A stretch of DNA of 64,000 nucleotides from Vibrio maritimus (GCF_021441885.1 NZ_CP090438.1:3100001-3164000); one strand, 5' to 3'. Shown: positions 49,935 through 60,222, counted from the stretch's first letter. Numbers and translations are program-made. Notes: generated from the sequence alone by a model not told the origin.

Positions 49935-50207
49935 TTACTCAGATGGTGGCGTGTAGCCGTCGATAATGACGTCTTTTCCTTCAAACAAGAAGTTAACCAT
50001 CTCAGCTTCAAGCAGCTTACGATGTTCAGGATCCATCATATTCAGCTTCTTTTCATTGATCAGCATCGTCTGCTTAGATTGCCACTCCGCCCACGCTTCT
50101 TTAGAAATATTATCGAAGATACGCTTACCCAGCTCTCCTGGGTACAGTTGAAAGTCTAGGCCTTCAGCATCTTTCTGTAGACGAGCACAAAAAACCATAC
50201 GGCTCAT
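49935..50207 (-). CDS. yggX: Fe(II)-trafficking/oxidative damage protection protein YggX
   Basis: YggX (90 aa) protects iron-sulfur clusters from oxidative damage. The sequence begins [19 protein letters not shown] with the conserved Cys7 and continues [21 protein letters not shown], all family hallmarks. It lies 14 bp after mutY, whose product carries a [4Fe-4S] cluster, and before mltC. Confidence 0.96.
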   Translation of the reverse strand: MSRMVFCARLQKDAEGLDFQLYPGELGKRIFDNISKEAWAEWQSKQTMLINEKKLNMMDPEHRKLLEAEMVNFLFEGKDVIIDGYTPPSE

Positions 50208-50221
50208 AATGTTATCCTCAA

Positions 50222-51268
50222 TTAATGTCGTTGTAAGGTGTCAATCAGCTGCTTCACTGGTGCAGCCAGCCCCACCTTTTCTGGTTGGGTAATGTTATAC
50301 CAAAGACCTTTAGACTCTTCCATCATCATTGTCGGAAGCTGGTTCAGCGTCACGACGATTGGGGTGATATCCAAGTGATAATGACTAAAGGTATGCCTAA
50401 ACGCTATCTCAACGTCTTTTGAGGCTACCATGGCTTCACGAATGCCTAACCCTTCAAGTACCGGCTCAATATCCGCTGTCGGGCTTTCAGGAAAACAAAA
50501 CAGCCCACCCCAAATCCCCGTCTGCGGGCGCTGGGCAAGCCACAGCTCTTGGTTGTGCTTAACAATCACAAACCAGGTCTCTTTCTCTGGCTTTTGTTTC
50601 TTAGGCTTTTTGCCTGGATAGTCGAGGGGATTTCCTTGCCTGTTCGCCGTACACAATGACTCAATAGGACACAGTGTGCACTTAGGTTTGCTCCGCGTGC
50701 AGACCATCGCCCCCATATCCATCATGGCCTGATTATACTTATCAGTATCAACTTTAGGCGTATGCTGCTCAGCAATCTCCCACAACTGGTTCTCTACTTT
50801 TTTCTGCCCAGGCCAGCCTTCCACTGCAAAACTGCGAGCCAAGGTGCGCTTGACGTTCCCATCAAGAATCGCATGTGGCAATTTATGAACCGAGGACAGC
50901 ACTGCAGCGGCGGTTGAGCGACCAACACCCGGCAATGCATTCATCTCTTCTAAGGTTAATGGAAATTCACCCCCATATTGTTCTACGACCACTTTGGCGG
51001 CTTTATGAAGGTTGCGTGCTCTTGCGTAGTAGCCAAGGCCCGTCCAGAGGTGCAATACCTCATCTTGTGGCGCGTTCGCTAAGGATTCAACTGTTGGGAA
51101 ATGTTCTAGAAAGCGCTCGTAGTACGGTATTACGGTCGCGACTTGGGTTTGCTGAAGCATGATCTCAGACAGCCACACCTTATAAGCGGTTTTGTCTTGC
51201 TGCCACGGCAACTGTTTACGACCAAATTTGTCGTACCAGTCTAATATTGAGCGTGCAAAAGGCGTCAC
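50222..51268 (-). CDS. mutY: Adenine DNA glycosylase
   Basis: MutY (348 aa) removes adenine mispaired with 8-oxoguanine. The HhH-GPD domain shows [16 protein letters not shown] with the catalytic Glu, the hairpin [12 protein letters not shown] and a following catalytic Asp ([10 protein letters not shown]). The [4Fe-4S] cysteines fit C-X6-C-X2-C-X5-C ([18 protein letters not shown]). A C-terminal NUDIX-like 8-oxoG domain follows. I start at a GTG giving (M)[11 protein letters not shown], the family N terminus; an upstream ATG would add 15 unlike residues. It is divergent from trmB. Confidence 0.95.
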   Translation of the reverse strand: MTPFARSILDWYDKFGRKQLPWQQDKTAYKVWLSEIMLQQTQVATVIPYYERFLEHFPTVESLANAPQDEVLHLWTGLGYYARARNLHKAAKVVVEQYGGEFPLTLEEMNALPGVGRSTAAAVLSSVHKLPHAILDGNVKRTLARSFAVEGWPGQKKVENQLWEIAEQHTPKVDTDKYNQAMMDMGAMVCTRSKPKCTLCPIESLCTANRQGNPLDYPGKKPKKQKPEKETWFVIVKHNQELWLAQRPQTGIWGGLFCFPESPTADIEPVLEGLGIREAMVASKDVEIAFRHTFSHYHLDITPIVVTLNQLPTMMMEESKGLWYNITQPEKVGLAAPVKQLIDTLQRH

Positions 51269-51421
51269 AATGTTTCTCTTCTCTCTTATAATTTGCCGGA
51301 AATTGCACCACACTTAGTAACAGAAGTAAAACCGCGTGAATTTCTGATCCAATAATGCTTGCTTGATGGCAAATTCTTTGGATAATTCCCGCTCTGATTA
51401 TTGAATGAACAGGCTAAACCA

Positions 51422-52141
51422 ATGAGTGAAGTGACTACTAACGAATACACTGAAGATGGCAAACTGATTCGCAAAGTTCGCAGTTTTGTTCGTCGCGAAG
51501 GACGTCTAACAAAAGGCCAAGAGGCGGCGATGGAAGCGTGCTGGCCAACGATGGGTATTGATTATCAAGAGTCACTACTCGACTGGGAACAGGTGTTTGG
51601 CAACAACAACCCTGTTGTTCTAGAGATCGGTTTCGGTATGGGCGCTTCATTGGTTGAAATGGCAAAGAACGCACCAGAAAAGAACTTCATTGGTATTGAA
51701 GTACACAGCCCAGGCGTTGGTGCTTGTTTGTCTTCTGCACGTGATGCAGGTGTCACTAACCTACGTGTAATGTGTCACGATGCGGTTGAAGTGTTCGCTA
51801 ACATGATCCCTGAAGGCAGCCTAAGCACGCTGCAACTGTTCTTCCCAGACCCATGGCACAAAAAGCGTCACCACAAGCGCCGTATTGTTCAGCTAGATTT
51901 TGCAGAAATGGTAAGAACTAAACTGCTCCCTGAATCTGGTATTTTCCACATGGCAACAGACTGGGAGAACTACGCTGAGCACATGGTAGAGGTGATGAAC
52001 GAAGCTCCTGGCTTTGAAAACATTGCTACCGATGGTGATTTCGTACCACGCCCAGAAGAGCGTCCACTGACTAAATTCGAAGCTCGTGGTCACCGTCTAG
52101 GTCACGGTGTTTGGGATATCAAGTACCGTCGCACTGCGTAA
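51422..52141 (+). CDS. trmB: tRNA (guanine46-N7)-methyltransferase
   Basis: TrmB (239 aa, YggH) makes m7G46 in the variable loop. The SAM site is [15 protein letters not shown] and the substrate motif [16 protein letters not shown] start at the ATG giving MSEVTTNEY; a TTG seven codons earlier is in frame but less likely. It is divergent from mutY, as in E. coli, and ends at a terminator before glsB. Confidence 0.95.
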   Translation: MSEVTTNEYTEDGKLIRKVRSFVRREGRLTKGQEAAMEACWPTMGIDYQESLLDWEQVFGNNNPVVLEIGFGMGASLVEMAKNAPEKNFIGIEVHSPGVGACLSSARDAGVTNLRVMCHDAVEVFANMIPEGSLSTLQLFFPDPWHKKRHHKRRIVQLDFAEMVRTKLLPESGIFHMATDWENYAEHMVEVMNEAPGFENIATDGDFVPRPEERPLTKFEARGHRLGHGVWDIKYRRTA

Positions 52142-52165
52142 GCACACTGCGAAACTTTATTAATG

Positions 52166-52193
52166 AAAAGCCAACCTACCGTTGGCTTTTTTT
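52166..52193 (+). terminator. Terminator after trmB
   Basis: AAAAGCCAAC (52166-52175) pairs with GTTGGCTTTT (52181-52190) around a 5-nt loop and ends in seven T. It lies 25 bp after the trmB stop. Confidence 0.85.
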
Positions 52194-52220
52194 AGCGCTA
52201 ATGTTGGGAGAACAATAACC

Positions 52221-53141
52221 ATGAAACCAACAAAACAGATCCTCTCTACCATTTTAAGCGAAGTAAAACCGCTGATTGGACAAGGCAAAGTCGCGGACTA
52301 TATTCCTGCTCTTGCCAATGTGCCAAGCAACAAATTAGGTATCGCGGTCTACACCAACGAAGGTGAGGTCATCACCGCTGGCGATGCTGAAGAGAGCTTC
52401 TCTATTCAATCGATCTCGAAAGCCCTGAGCCTTACGCTTGCTATGATGCTGTATAAGCCAGAAGAAATCTGGCAACGCGTTGGCAAAGAACCATCAGGTC
52501 AAGCTTTTAACTCGCTAATCCAGCTTGAAATGGAACAAGGTATTCCTCGTAATCCATTCATCAATGCTGGCGCTATCGTGGTGGCGGATTTACTGCAGAG
52601 CCGCCTGTCAGCCCCTAGACAGCGCTTATTGGAGTTTGTGCGCGTGTTATCTGGCGATAGCCATATTGTCTATGACAAGATTGTTGCAGCCTCTGAGATG
52701 ATGCACAGCGACAGAAATGCCGCTATCGCTTATCTGATGCGCTCTTTTGGTAACTTCAATAATGATGTTATCCCAGTACTCAACAACTACTTCCATGCCT
52801 GCGCGCTTAAAATGAGCTGTGTCGACCTTGCTAAGACCTTTAGCTACCTTGCCAACCAAGGTCAGTCGGTCAACACCAAAAAGCAAATCATCACACCAAC
52901 ACAAACCAAGCAGCTCAATGCGCTGCTGGCGACTTGTGGATTGTATGATGGTGCAGGCGAGTTCGCGTATCGAGTAGGCATGCCCGGTAAGTCGGGTGTG
53001 GGCGGCGGTATCATCGCAATTGTCCCAGGAGAAATGACGATTGCCGTATGGTCACCAGAACTCGATAAGTCAGGCAACTCACTAGCCGGTACTCGTGCTT
53101 TAGAGATGCTATCGGAACGAATTGGTCGCTCGATTTTCTAA
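52221..53141 (+). CDS. glsB: Glutaminase
   Basis: GlsB (306 aa) hydrolyses glutamine to glutamate and ammonia and is a serine-dependent, beta-lactamase-like enzyme. The SIQSISK motif holds the nucleophile Ser and Lys, and the YLMRSFGN and GKSGVGGGI segments are typical. The start is ATG with TTGGGAGAA upstream; a reading frame open 13 codons further upstream runs into the trmB terminator. It may affect acid resistance, but that is inference from E. coli. Confidence 0.94.
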   Translation: MKPTKQILSTILSEVKPLIGQGKVADYIPALANVPSNKLGIAVYTNEGEVITAGDAEESFSIQSISKALSLTLAMMLYKPEEIWQRVGKEPSGQAFNSLIQLEMEQGIPRNPFINAGAIVVADLLQSRLSAPRQRLLEFVRVLSGDSHIVYDKIVAASEMMHSDRNAAIAYLMRSFGNFNNDVIPVLNNYFHACALKMSCVDLAKTFSYLANQGQSVNTKKQIITPTQTKQLNALLATCGLYDGAGEFAYRVGMPGKSGVGGGIIAIVPGEMTIAVWSPELDKSGNSLAGTRALEMLSERIGRSIF

Positions 53142-53152
53142 GTATTGAAATG

Positions 53153-53184
53153 AAAGAAGCTGGTATCCACCAGCTTCTTATTTT
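53153..53184. terminator. Bidirectional terminator between glsB and hemW
   Basis: AAGAAGCTGGT (53154-53164) pairs with ACCAGCTTCTT (53169-53179) around ATCC, followed by ATTTTACC. It serves glsB and probably the converging hemW operon. Confidence 0.8.
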
Positions 53185-53209
53185 ACCTACAGTAATGCGA
53201 ACCTAACGA

Positions 53210-54379
53210 CTACTCGAGTTCAAATTGCTCCAGCACATCATTTAGAAATAGCTTTCCTTTTTCCGTCACAATCCAGCTATGCTCCAAATCATCGATGTAG
53301 CCATTTTCGATGCAGTAGTTCATTGGGGTTCGTATGGCATCTAAAGGCAAACCTGTGCGTTCTGTGAACTCAGATTTTGGACACGCTTCGAGTAGACGTA
53401 GTCGGTTGATAAAGAACTCAAACGGTCTTTCATCAGCTTCGACATGAGTTTCAGAATCCAAATACGGTTTCAGCATATTCAGATACCCTCGCGGATGCTT
53501 CACCTTGGTGGTACGAACAATTCGCCCATCATCAAAGCTCAGCTTACCGTGCGCACCGCAACCAATACCAAGGTAGTCACCAAATCGCCAGTAGTTAAGG
53601 TTATGCTGACACTGGTAATCAGGCTTACTGTAGCCCGACACCTCATATTGCTGATAACCCGCTTCCTCAAGCATCTTATGTCCTTGCTCATAGATATCCC
53701 AAAGATCATCATCATCAGGCAAGGTTGGCGGTTTTGAGTAGAAAAGCGTATTTGGCTCGATAGTCAACTGATACCAAGACAAATGAGGTGGCGCTAGATC
53801 AATGGCTTGCTGCAAGTCGCTCAGTGCATCACTGACAGACTGCTCAGGAAGTCCGTGCATCAAATCTAGGTTAAAGCTGTTTAAGCCAATGGTGTGCGCT
53901 AGCTTTGCAGCATTGATTGCCTCACTTTCACCGTGAATACGACCCAGCCGCTCGAGCTTTTGCTGCTGAAAACTCTGCACTCCGATTGAAATGCGAGTTA
54001 CCCCACCAGTTTGATAACGCTTGAACCTCGCAGCTTCGATTGTCCCTGGGTTCGCTTCCATGGTGATTTCGATATCATCACGAAATGGAATGCGCTGCCT
54101 TACTCCATCTAGCAGTTCCTGAATCAACTCAGGAGCAATGAGGCTTGGCGTTCCACCACCAATAAAGATCGAGTGCAGTGGACGCTCATCATCAACCAGT
54201 TCATAGCGGGCAATATCAGCGTCTAAGTCTTCTAAAAGCGCAGTAATGTATGCCTGCTGTGGTATCTCACCCTTTTGCGCATGAGAGTTAAAATCACAGT
54301 AAGGGCACTTCTGCACACACCATGGTATATGAATGTAGAGACTAAGCGGCGGCGGCGTTATCGCAGAGAGAGTGGACAT
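53210..54379 (-). CDS. hemW: Radical SAM heme chaperone HemW
   Basis: HemW (389 aa, YggW) binds heme and is thought to deliver it to membrane haemoproteins. The radical SAM cluster motif is CVQKCPYCDF (CX3CX2C, with an extra Cys after), followed by FIGGGTPS and the GIGCGAHG segment. The older annotation as oxygen-independent coproporphyrinogen oxidase is not supported for this subfamily. It starts 3 bp after rdgB and is the last gene of yggS-proC-yggT-yggU-DUF4426-rdgB-hemW. Confidence 0.93.
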   Translation of the reverse strand: MSTLSAITPPPLSLYIHIPWCVQKCPYCDFNSHAQKGEIPQQAYITALLEDLDADIARYELVDDERPLHSIFIGGGTPSLIAPELIQELLDGVRQRIPFRDDIEITMEANPGTIEAARFKRYQTGGVTRISIGVQSFQQQKLERLGRIHGESEAINAAKLAHTIGLNSFNLDLMHGLPEQSVSDALSDLQQAIDLAPPHLSWYQLTIEPNTLFYSKPPTLPDDDDLWDIYEQGHKMLEEAGYQQYEVSGYSKPDYQCQHNLNYWRFGDYLGIGCGAHGKLSFDDGRIVRTTKVKHPRGYLNMLKPYLDSETHVEADERPFEFFINRLRLLEACPKSEFTERTGLPLDAIRTPMNYCIENGYIDDLEHSWIVTEKGKLFLNDVLEQFELE

Positions 54380-54382
54380 GAG

Positions 54383-54985
54383 TTATAGACCTTGCGCCTT
54401 GATAGTAGCGAATAACTCCTTCAACGCCTTACCACGGTGAGACAGCTGCTTTTTGCGCACTGGTTCAAGCTCTGCAGATGCACAGTTTTCTTCAGGGACA
54501 AAAAAGATTGGATCATAACCAAAGCCATTTTCACCACTCGCCTCAGCTAAGATGCGCCCTTCCCACTTTCCATGACAAACAATCGGAGTAGGATCGGCGG
54601 CGTGTCGCATCAATACCAACACACAATGGAAACGTGCTGTTCTTTGCTCTTCAGGGACGCCTTGCATCTCGCTCAGTACTTTCTCTAGGTTGAGCTTATC
54701 TGTCGCCCCTTCACCATAGTAACGAGCAGAGTAAATACCAGGCGCACCTTTTAGGTAATCAATCTCTAGACCAGAATCGTCGGCAATGGCTGCAAGACCC
54801 GTTTCCTGAGCAGCATGGCGCGCCTTAATAATGGCGTTTTCGATAAACGTAGTACCCGTTTCTTCAACGTCAGAAACCTGATACTCACTTTGAGCGTAAA
54901 CCTCAAAACCAAAATCAGACAGCAAGTCAGCCATCTCTTTTACTTTGCCTTGGTTTCCTGTCGCTAGGACGATTTTTTTGTTCAT
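54383..54985 (-). CDS. rdgB: dITP/XTP pyrophosphatase
   Basis: RdgB (200 aa) removes ITP, dITP and XTP from the nucleotide pool. The family motifs are [12 protein letters not shown] near the N terminus, [19 protein letters not shown] and SHRGKA, covering the substrate and metal sites. It is followed by hemW and preceded by the DUF4426 gene, an order conserved in vibrios. Confidence 0.96.
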   Translation of the reverse strand: MNKKIVLATGNQGKVKEMADLLSDFGFEVYAQSEYQVSDVEETGTTFIENAIIKARHAAQETGLAAIADDSGLEIDYLKGAPGIYSARYYGEGATDKLNLEKVLSEMQGVPEEQRTARFHCVLVLMRHAADPTPIVCHGKWEGRILAEASGENGFGYDPIFFVPEENCASAELEPVRKKQLSHRGKALKELFATIKAQGL

Positions 54986-55000
54986 GGGTATGTCTCGAGA

Positions 55001-55432
55001 TTATTGTTCAACATAGAGTTTCTGGCTAAAGGAAATAGGACCACGCCCTTTGTTTCCTGCGTCGATATCAATCGTGAACTTGTAGGTATCTTCATTCACG
55101 ATAGGAAATTGTGCGAGGTAGTATATCGCATCTCCCTCTTTAATTTCCTTAAACTCGAGCGTTCTCGTTTGACCAATGAGGTTTTTTGCAGAACCTTCAA
55201 TCCCAACCGCCATTGCAGGCTTGCCAGCACTTGCTCTATCTAGCACACTCACATTCACCGTAGCGGTAAATTCATTTCGCTTGAGACCATAGCTGCGAGC
55301 AATTTGCGGAGTCATGAAGGTTGAGTTAAACACCACATAGTGCACCTCAGCATCCTTGATGGTTTTAAACTGTCCAGCTTGTGCTAGACCACTCGCGAGT
55401 ATTGCAAAGATGAATAACAACGATTTTTTCAT
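55001..55432 (-). CDS. DUF4426 secreted protein of unknown function
   Basis: A 143-aa protein with an N-terminal signal peptide (about 1-19, MKKSLLFIFAILASGLAQA) and a DUF4426 beta-sandwich-like body (VHYVVFNSTFMTPQIARSYGLKR; KFTIDIDAGN). It should be periplasmic. No catalytic motif is visible. Its location between yggU and rdgB is common in vibrios and pseudomonads. Function unknown. Confidence 0.85.
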   Translation of the reverse strand: MKKSLLFIFAILASGLAQAGQFKTIKDAEVHYVVFNSTFMTPQIARSYGLKRNEFTATVNVSVLDRASAGKPAMAVGIEGSAKNLIGQTRTLEFKEIKEGDAIYYLAQFPIVNEDTYKFTIDIDAGNKGRGPISFSQKLYVEQ

Positions 55433-55456
55433 CCTATCTCTCCTTGTAAAAAGCCC

Positions 55457-55744
55457 TCATAAGAGGGCTTGGAATTCGTTCGGGATCTGAGTTGGCGCGA
55501 CAATCCGCAATTGCTTATGCCGTCCCAATTCCCCCTTCTCTATCACTACCTGACCTTTCGCTACTTTAAACTGCTTCGCCAAGTATTTGCTCAGGTGGGC
55601 GTTCGCCTTGCCATCGACAGGAGGGGCAGTAATCGCAACTTTAAACTCATCGCCATGCTCCCCCACCAATTTGTCTCGGCTTGCTTTAGGCTGTACGTAG
55701 ATACGCAGGATAAGATCGTCACCGACCCTAACAACCGCTGGCAT
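55457..55744 (-). CDS. yggU: DUF167 protein YggU
   Basis: YggU (95 aa) is a small soluble DUF167 protein with a beta-alpha fold, showing [18 protein letters not shown] and [18 protein letters not shown]. The role is unknown. The start codon overlaps the yggT stop by one base, suggesting coupled translation. Confidence 0.93.
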   Translation of the reverse strand: MPAVVRVGDDLILRIYVQPKASRDKLVGEHGDEFKVAITAPPVDGKANAHLSKYLAKQFKVAKGQVVIEKGELGRHKQLRIVAPTQIPNEFQALL

Positions 55745-56301
55745 TATAGTCGGTACCAGATTGGACCAATCAAATCACCCATCAGGAAGTTAGCAAACTG
55801 CAGCAAGATAAACAGTACTAACACACTGAGGTCAAATCCGCCCATCGCTGGAATAATGCGGCGAATTGGTGCCAACATAGGCTCAGTTAGTTGATGGAAC
55901 ACATACTCGATTGGGCTACGACCTTGGCTAACCCAGCTCAGGATAGCGCGGATCAAAAGCACCCAGAACAATAGACCGCCAGCAGCTTTTAGTAACGACA
56001 AGCCACCCCAAATAAAGAAGCCTGCATCTAGGCTAATGTTGCCACCCGACGAAACCAGAACCAACGCGACAAACTTACCCACGCTGAGTAGATAAGCAAA
56101 TAGAACCGTTGCCATATCGATACTGCCGATCGATGGAATAACACGGCGCAGCGGCGCTACCACTGGCTGGGTCGCTTTGACGATAAATTGAGAGAATGGG
56201 TTGTAAAAATCAGCGCGAGCGGCTTGCAGCCAGATACGCAAAATAACGACCATGATATAGAGATCAAACAAGGTCGAGACTAAAAAACTCATTGAATTCA
56301 T
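55744..56301 (-). CDS. yggT: YggT family membrane protein
   Basis: A 185-aa inner-membrane protein with two YGGT repeats, each of two hydrophobic segments with the motif [24 protein letters not shown] and the second [24 protein letters not shown]. The family has been linked to osmotic or potassium tolerance, but no transport activity is proven. It lies between proC and yggU. Confidence 0.92.
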   Translation of the reverse strand: MNSMSFLVSTLFDLYIMVVILRIWLQAARADFYNPFSQFIVKATQPVVAPLRRVIPSIGSIDMATVLFAYLLSVGKFVALVLVSSGGNISLDAGFFIWGGLSLLKAAGGLLFWVLLIRAILSWVSQGRSPIEYVFHQLTEPMLAPIRRIIPAMGGFDLSVLVLFILLQFANFLMGDLIGPIWYRL

Positions 56302-56332
56302 ATAAAGCCCTTACGAATTATCATTATTGGGA

Positions 56333-57151
56333 TTAGAACAGTTTTTCCATTTCTTCTGCACGCGATACTGCCGCCTGCATCGCTTTGGCTACAATGCCAC
56401 GAATATCACTTTCTTCAAAGGTGCGCACGGCTTCTGCTGTGGTCCCACCTTTAGAGGTAACCTGCTGACGAAGCGTCGCAAGATCCGTTTCAGGGTTCTC
56501 AACAACCATAGTGGCGGCACCCAACGCCGTTTGCTGAACCAGCATACGAGCCGTCTCGGAATCAAAACCACTCTCTATCGCCTGCTGTTGAATCGCTTCC
56601 ATAAACAAGAAGAAGTAGGCTGGCGCACTGCCTGCTGCTGCTATCACATCGTTAATACCGGATTCTTGTTCGACCCAGCATACCTCGCCAACAGCTTGCA
56701 TTAAATCACCCGCAAACTGCTTATCGGTTTGTGGCGTTACAGAAGAAGCAAAAAGACCACTCATACCCTTACCAACCAGCGATGGCGTGTTTGGCATCAC
56801 TCGAATCAGATTTAGCTCGCAGCCAAACATCTGCTGCATCCTTGCTACGTTGATGCCCGCAGCAATAGAGATCACTAACTTACCACTAAAATCGATGCCT
56901 TGAAGCGGTTTTGCGACCTCTTCCATCAACTGAGGCTTCACTGCCATAACGATAACGTCAGCCTGCTCCGCAGCGGCAACATTATCTGTGGTTACCTGCA
57001 CACCAAAATCTTGCTGCATTGCAGTGAGCTTTGCTTCGCTGCGATTGGTCGCAGTAATAGAACTAGGCTCGTAGCCACTCGCGACGAGTCCAGCCACAAT
57101 TGAGCGCGTCATATTACCCGCGCCAATAAACGCGACTTTTCTTTGTTCCAT
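56333..57151 (-). CDS. proC: Pyrroline-5-carboxylate reductase
   Basis: ProC (272 aa) makes L-proline from pyrroline-5-carboxylate with NADPH. The Rossmann fold opens VAFIGAGNMTRSIVAGL, and the C-terminal dimer domain contains SAPAYFFLFMEAIQQ and SKGGTTAEAVRTFE. It is the second gene of the yggS-led operon. Confidence 0.96.
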   Translation of the reverse strand: MEQRKVAFIGAGNMTRSIVAGLVASGYEPSSITATNRSEAKLTAMQQDFGVQVTTDNVAAAEQADVIVMAVKPQLMEEVAKPLQGIDFSGKLVISIAAGINVARMQQMFGCELNLIRVMPNTPSLVGKGMSGLFASSVTPQTDKQFAGDLMQAVGEVCWVEQESGINDVIAAAGSAPAYFFLFMEAIQQQAIESGFDSETARMLVQQTALGAATMVVENPETDLATLRQQVTSKGGTTAEAVRTFEESDIRGIVAKAMQAAVSRAEEMEKLF

Positions 57152-57189
57152 GAATCTGTTCCTAAATGAAAGCTTGTGAGCGGCGCTAA

Positions 57190-57900
57190 CTAAGCTTTGT
57201 TACTGTAATCTCTTGCGCCAAATATAGCGGTACCAATACGAACTATGGTACTTCCCGCTTCAATCGCAGCTTCCATGTCGCCACTCATGCCCATCGACAG
57301 AGTATCAACACTTGGGTATTTCTGTGCCAATTTCTCTTTAACTTCAGCAAGCCCCTTAAACGCAGCTAACTGTGACTCGTAGTCGCTGACATTTTCCGGA
57401 ATTGACATCACTCCTCTTAACGTGAGGTTTGGCAGCTCAGATATCAACTGCGCAAGTTCAAAGACTTGCTCATCATTGACTCCAGACTTACTGGTTTCAC
57501 CACTTGTGTTCACCTGAATGAGCACTTGTATCGGCGACATATTTTCCGGTCTTTGATCACTTAAGCGCTGAGCAATTTTAGCTCTATCAATGGTATGAAC
57601 CCAGTCAAAATGCTCCGCAACTGGGCGGGTTTTATTGGATTGAATCGGACCGATAAAGTGCCATTCGATATCGAGATCAGAGTGTTGTTCTCTGAACAGC
57701 GCTACCTTAGACACACCTTCTTGCACATAGTTTTCACCAAACATACGCTGCCCAGATTGGCACGCTTCTAAGATGGCTTCCACAGGCTTGGTTTTGCTTA
57801 CCGCGAGCAATTGCACCTCACCTTGCACTCTCCCGCATTTTTGCTCCGTAGCCGCAATTTGCGAGTTGATAATTTGTATATTGTTCTGAATGCTAGTCAT
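57190..57900 (-). CDS. yggS: Pyridoxal 5'-phosphate homeostasis protein YggS (PLPBP)
   Basis: YggS (236 aa) is a PLP-binding TIM-barrel protein that buffers free PLP. The PLP lysine is Lys36 in LLAVSKTKPVEA and the C terminus holds LSMGMSGDMEAAIEAGSTIVRIGTAIFG. I start at the ATG giving MTSIQNNIQI. The frame stays open for 86 codons upstream but reads antisense into pilT. Only 25 bp separate it from the divergent pilT. Confidence 0.95.
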   Translation of the reverse strand: MTSIQNNIQIINSQIAATEQKCGRVQGEVQLLAVSKTKPVEAILEACQSGQRMFGENYVQEGVSKVALFREQHSDLDIEWHFIGPIQSNKTRPVAEHFDWVHTIDRAKIAQRLSDQRPENMSPIQVLIQVNTSGETSKSGVNDEQVFELAQLISELPNLTLRGVMSIPENVSDYESQLAAFKGLAEVKEKLAQKYPSVDTLSMGMSGDMEAAIEAGSTIVRIGTAIFGARDYSNKA

Positions 57901-57925
57901 AGATATAAAGTCAAAAGGAAAATGA

Positions 57926-58966
57926 ATGGATATCACCGAGTTACTAGACTTCAGTGTAAAGCATAATGCATCAGATCTACACCTTTCTGCTGGGGTTTCC
58001 CCCATGGTTAGAATTGATGGTGAAGTCAGAAAACTGGAGATACCATCACTCGAACATTCTGATGTGCACCGGCTCATCTTTGACATCATGAATGACAACC
58101 AGCGCAGTGAATATGAAGAACATCTAGAAATCGACTTCTCCTTTGAACTCCCGAACATTGGTCGCTTTCGCGTTAATGCATTTAATCAATCCCGCGGTTG
58201 TGCTGCCGTGTTTCGAAATATACCCACATCTCCTCCAACACTCGAAGAGATTGACGCCCCAAGAAAGTTTGCAGAATTAGCGAACCTCGAAAATGGATTA
58301 GTGCTTGTGACAGGTTCTACAGGCTCAGGAAAATCCACCACGCTTGCAGCAATGGTAAATCACATCAATGAGTTTCAAAACAAGCACATCCTTACTATTG
58401 AAGATCCCATTGAGTTTGTGCATAGCAATAAGAAATGCCTAGTCAATCAACGAGAAGTACACCGAGATACCCATAGCTTTAAAGCAGCCCTCAGATCGGC
58501 GCTTAGAGAAGATCCTGACATCATCCTAGTGGGTGAATTAAGAGACCATGAAACCATCAGTCTCGCACTGACCGCGGCCGAGACTGGGCACTTAGTGTTC
58601 GGCACAATGCATACGAATTCCGCTGCAAAATCCATTGACCGAATCATTGACGTTTTCCCGGCACAGGAGAAAGGTATGGTCAGATCTATGCTGTCTGAAT
58701 CATTAAGAGCGGTGATTGCCCAAACACTGCTAAAACGCCTCGGTGGTGGCCGGGTAGCATGTCACGAGATTATGATGGGAACCCCTGCGATCAGGAATCT
58801 AATACGTGAAGACAAGGTAGCTCAAATGTTTTCGGTCATTCAAACAGGAGCTGCGCACGGCATGCAAACGATGGAGCAGAATGCTCAGCAACTCTTATCA
58901 CAAGGGTTGGTCGATGTTGAGGAGATAAATAAAAGAGTCTTCATACAACAACCGATGCCTATGTAG
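57926..58966 (+). CDS. pilT: Type IV pilus retraction ATPase
   Basis: PilT (346 aa) is the hexameric motor for pilus retraction. It has a PAS-like N domain, Walker A GSTGSGKSTTLAAM, Asp box ILTIEDPIEFVH, Walker B DIILVGELRDHETI, His box GTMHTNSAAK and the AIRNLIRED motif unique to PilT. The ATG has AAGGAAA upstream. It starts 25 bp from yggS, and pilU follows 9 bp later. Confidence 0.96.
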   Translation: MDITELLDFSVKHNASDLHLSAGVSPMVRIDGEVRKLEIPSLEHSDVHRLIFDIMNDNQRSEYEEHLEIDFSFELPNIGRFRVNAFNQSRGCAAVFRNIPTSPPTLEEIDAPRKFAELANLENGLVLVTGSTGSGKSTTLAAMVNHINEFQNKHILTIEDPIEFVHSNKKCLVNQREVHRDTHSFKAALRSALREDPDIILVGELRDHETISLALTAAETGHLVFGTMHTNSAAKSIDRIIDVFPAQEKGMVRSMLSESLRAVIAQTLLKRLGGGRVACHEIMMGTPAIRNLIREDKVAQMFSVIQTGAAHGMQTMEQNAQQLLSQGLVDVEEINKRVFIQQPMPM

Positions 58967-58975
58967 GTCATATCT

Positions 58976-60085
58976 ATGGATACGATGGATAATATTTTGA
59001 AGCAGATGCTCGCGTGTAGAGCGTCCGATCTTTATTTAACCGCGGATGCCCCCGTCTTATTCAGAGTGGATGGAGATCTAAAGCCGCACGGCTCAGCCCT
59101 GCATCACCACGATGTTCACTCACTGCTACAAGAGGTAATGGATAGCTCGAGTTATCAACAATACCAAGCAAGTAAAGAAGCTAATTTTGCCATTGTTAAG
59201 ACTTATGGGCGCTTCCGTGTGAGCGCGTTCTTTCAAAGAGAACTGCCAGGTGCGGTCATAAGGCGTATCGAAACTCACATTCCCAGTTTTGAAGAACTCG
59301 CACTTCCTGATGTAGTACAAGATCTTGCTATCGCTAAGCGTGGACTAGTGCTGATCGTTGGAGGAACTGGCTCTGGTAAGTCTACAACCATGGCGGCAAT
59401 GACAGGTTACAGGAACCGCCACCGCAGTGGACATATACTGACGGTGGAGGACCCTATCGAGTTCGTCCACCAACATCAAAAATGCATTGTTACGCAGAGG
59501 GAAGTAGGGCTAGACACTGAAAGCTACGACATCGCACTCAAAAACTCTCTTCGACAAGCACCAGATATGATCGTCATTGGCGAGATTCGTAACCGTTCAA
59601 CCATGGAGTACGCAATGGCTTTTGCCGAAACGGGTCACCTATGTATGGCAACACTACATGCGAACAACGCTAATCAAGCCTTAGAGAGGATACTTCACTT
59701 AGTGCCAAAAGAGCGTAAGGAGCAGTTCCTGTTTGATCTCTCAGCGAACCTCAGAGGCATTGTCGCTCAGCAGCTTATTAGAGACAAATATGCACAAGGT
59801 AGGCATGGGGTTTTTGAGGTTATGCTGAGCAGTCCAAGAATCTCAGACCTTATCCGCAAAGGCGCGCTGCACGAGCTCAAAGCAGCAATGACGAAAAGTA
59901 ATGATGTTGGAATGCAAACATTTGATCAGGCGCTATATCAATTGGTTAGGGCAGGAAAGATCAATCAAGAAGACGCTTTACACAGTGCAGACTCTCAAAA
60001 TGATCTCAGGCTATTGCTAAAGTTTCAAGAAAGTGAATCTCAAGAGAGCAATCCGCTTAGGGGGATTAAGATTGATATGAGTTAG
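58976..60085 (+). CDS. pilU: PilT-like retraction accessory ATPase PilU
   Basis: PilU (369 aa) is a PilT paralogue that helps retraction under load in vibrios. Walker A GGTGSGKSTTMAAM, Walker B DMIVIGEIRNRSTM and a His box are present, but the AIRNL of PilT is replaced by a PRISDLIRKG segment. It lies 9 bp after pilT and ends just before the terminator shared with tRNA array 2. Confidence 0.94.
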   Translation: MDTMDNILKQMLACRASDLYLTADAPVLFRVDGDLKPHGSALHHHDVHSLLQEVMDSSSYQQYQASKEANFAIVKTYGRFRVSAFFQRELPGAVIRRIETHIPSFEELALPDVVQDLAIAKRGLVLIVGGTGSGKSTTMAAMTGYRNRHRSGHILTVEDPIEFVHQHQKCIVTQREVGLDTESYDIALKNSLRQAPDMIVIGEIRNRSTMEYAMAFAETGHLCMATLHANNANQALERILHLVPKERKEQFLFDLSANLRGIVAQQLIRDKYAQGRHGVFEVMLSSPRISDLIRKGALHELKAAMTKSNDVGMQTFDQALYQLVRAGKINQEDALHSADSQNDLRLLLKFQESESQESNPLRGIKIDMS

Positions 60086-60106
60086 TGTCAGCGTTGCAAA
60101 CTCAAA

Positions 60107-60140
60107 TGCAAAAAAGCCGCATCTTTCGATGCGGCTTTTT
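60107..60140. terminator. Terminator shared by pilU and tRNA array 2
   Basis: GCCGCATC (60116-60123) pairs with GATGCGGC (60128-60135) around TTTC, with A-run and T-run on the two sides. Sequence matches hairpin 1 of array 1. Confidence 0.87.
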
Positions 60141-60146
60141 CTTAAG

Positions 60147-60222
60147 TGGCTCCCCCTGCGGGACTCGAACCTGCGACATACGGATTAACAGTCCGCCGTT
60201 CTACCAACTGAACTAAGGGGGA
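60147..60222 (-). tRNA. tRNA-Asn (GTT)
   Basis: A 76-nt cloverleaf with CCA, identical to the tRNA-Asn of array 1, including the T-stem A-C mismatch. Last gene of array 2. Confidence 0.95.

Noticed and set aside
57190..58158. 322-codon version of yggS
   Set aside because: The extra N terminus is antisense to pilT and lacks family similarity; the ATG at 57900 gives the standard 236-aa protein.
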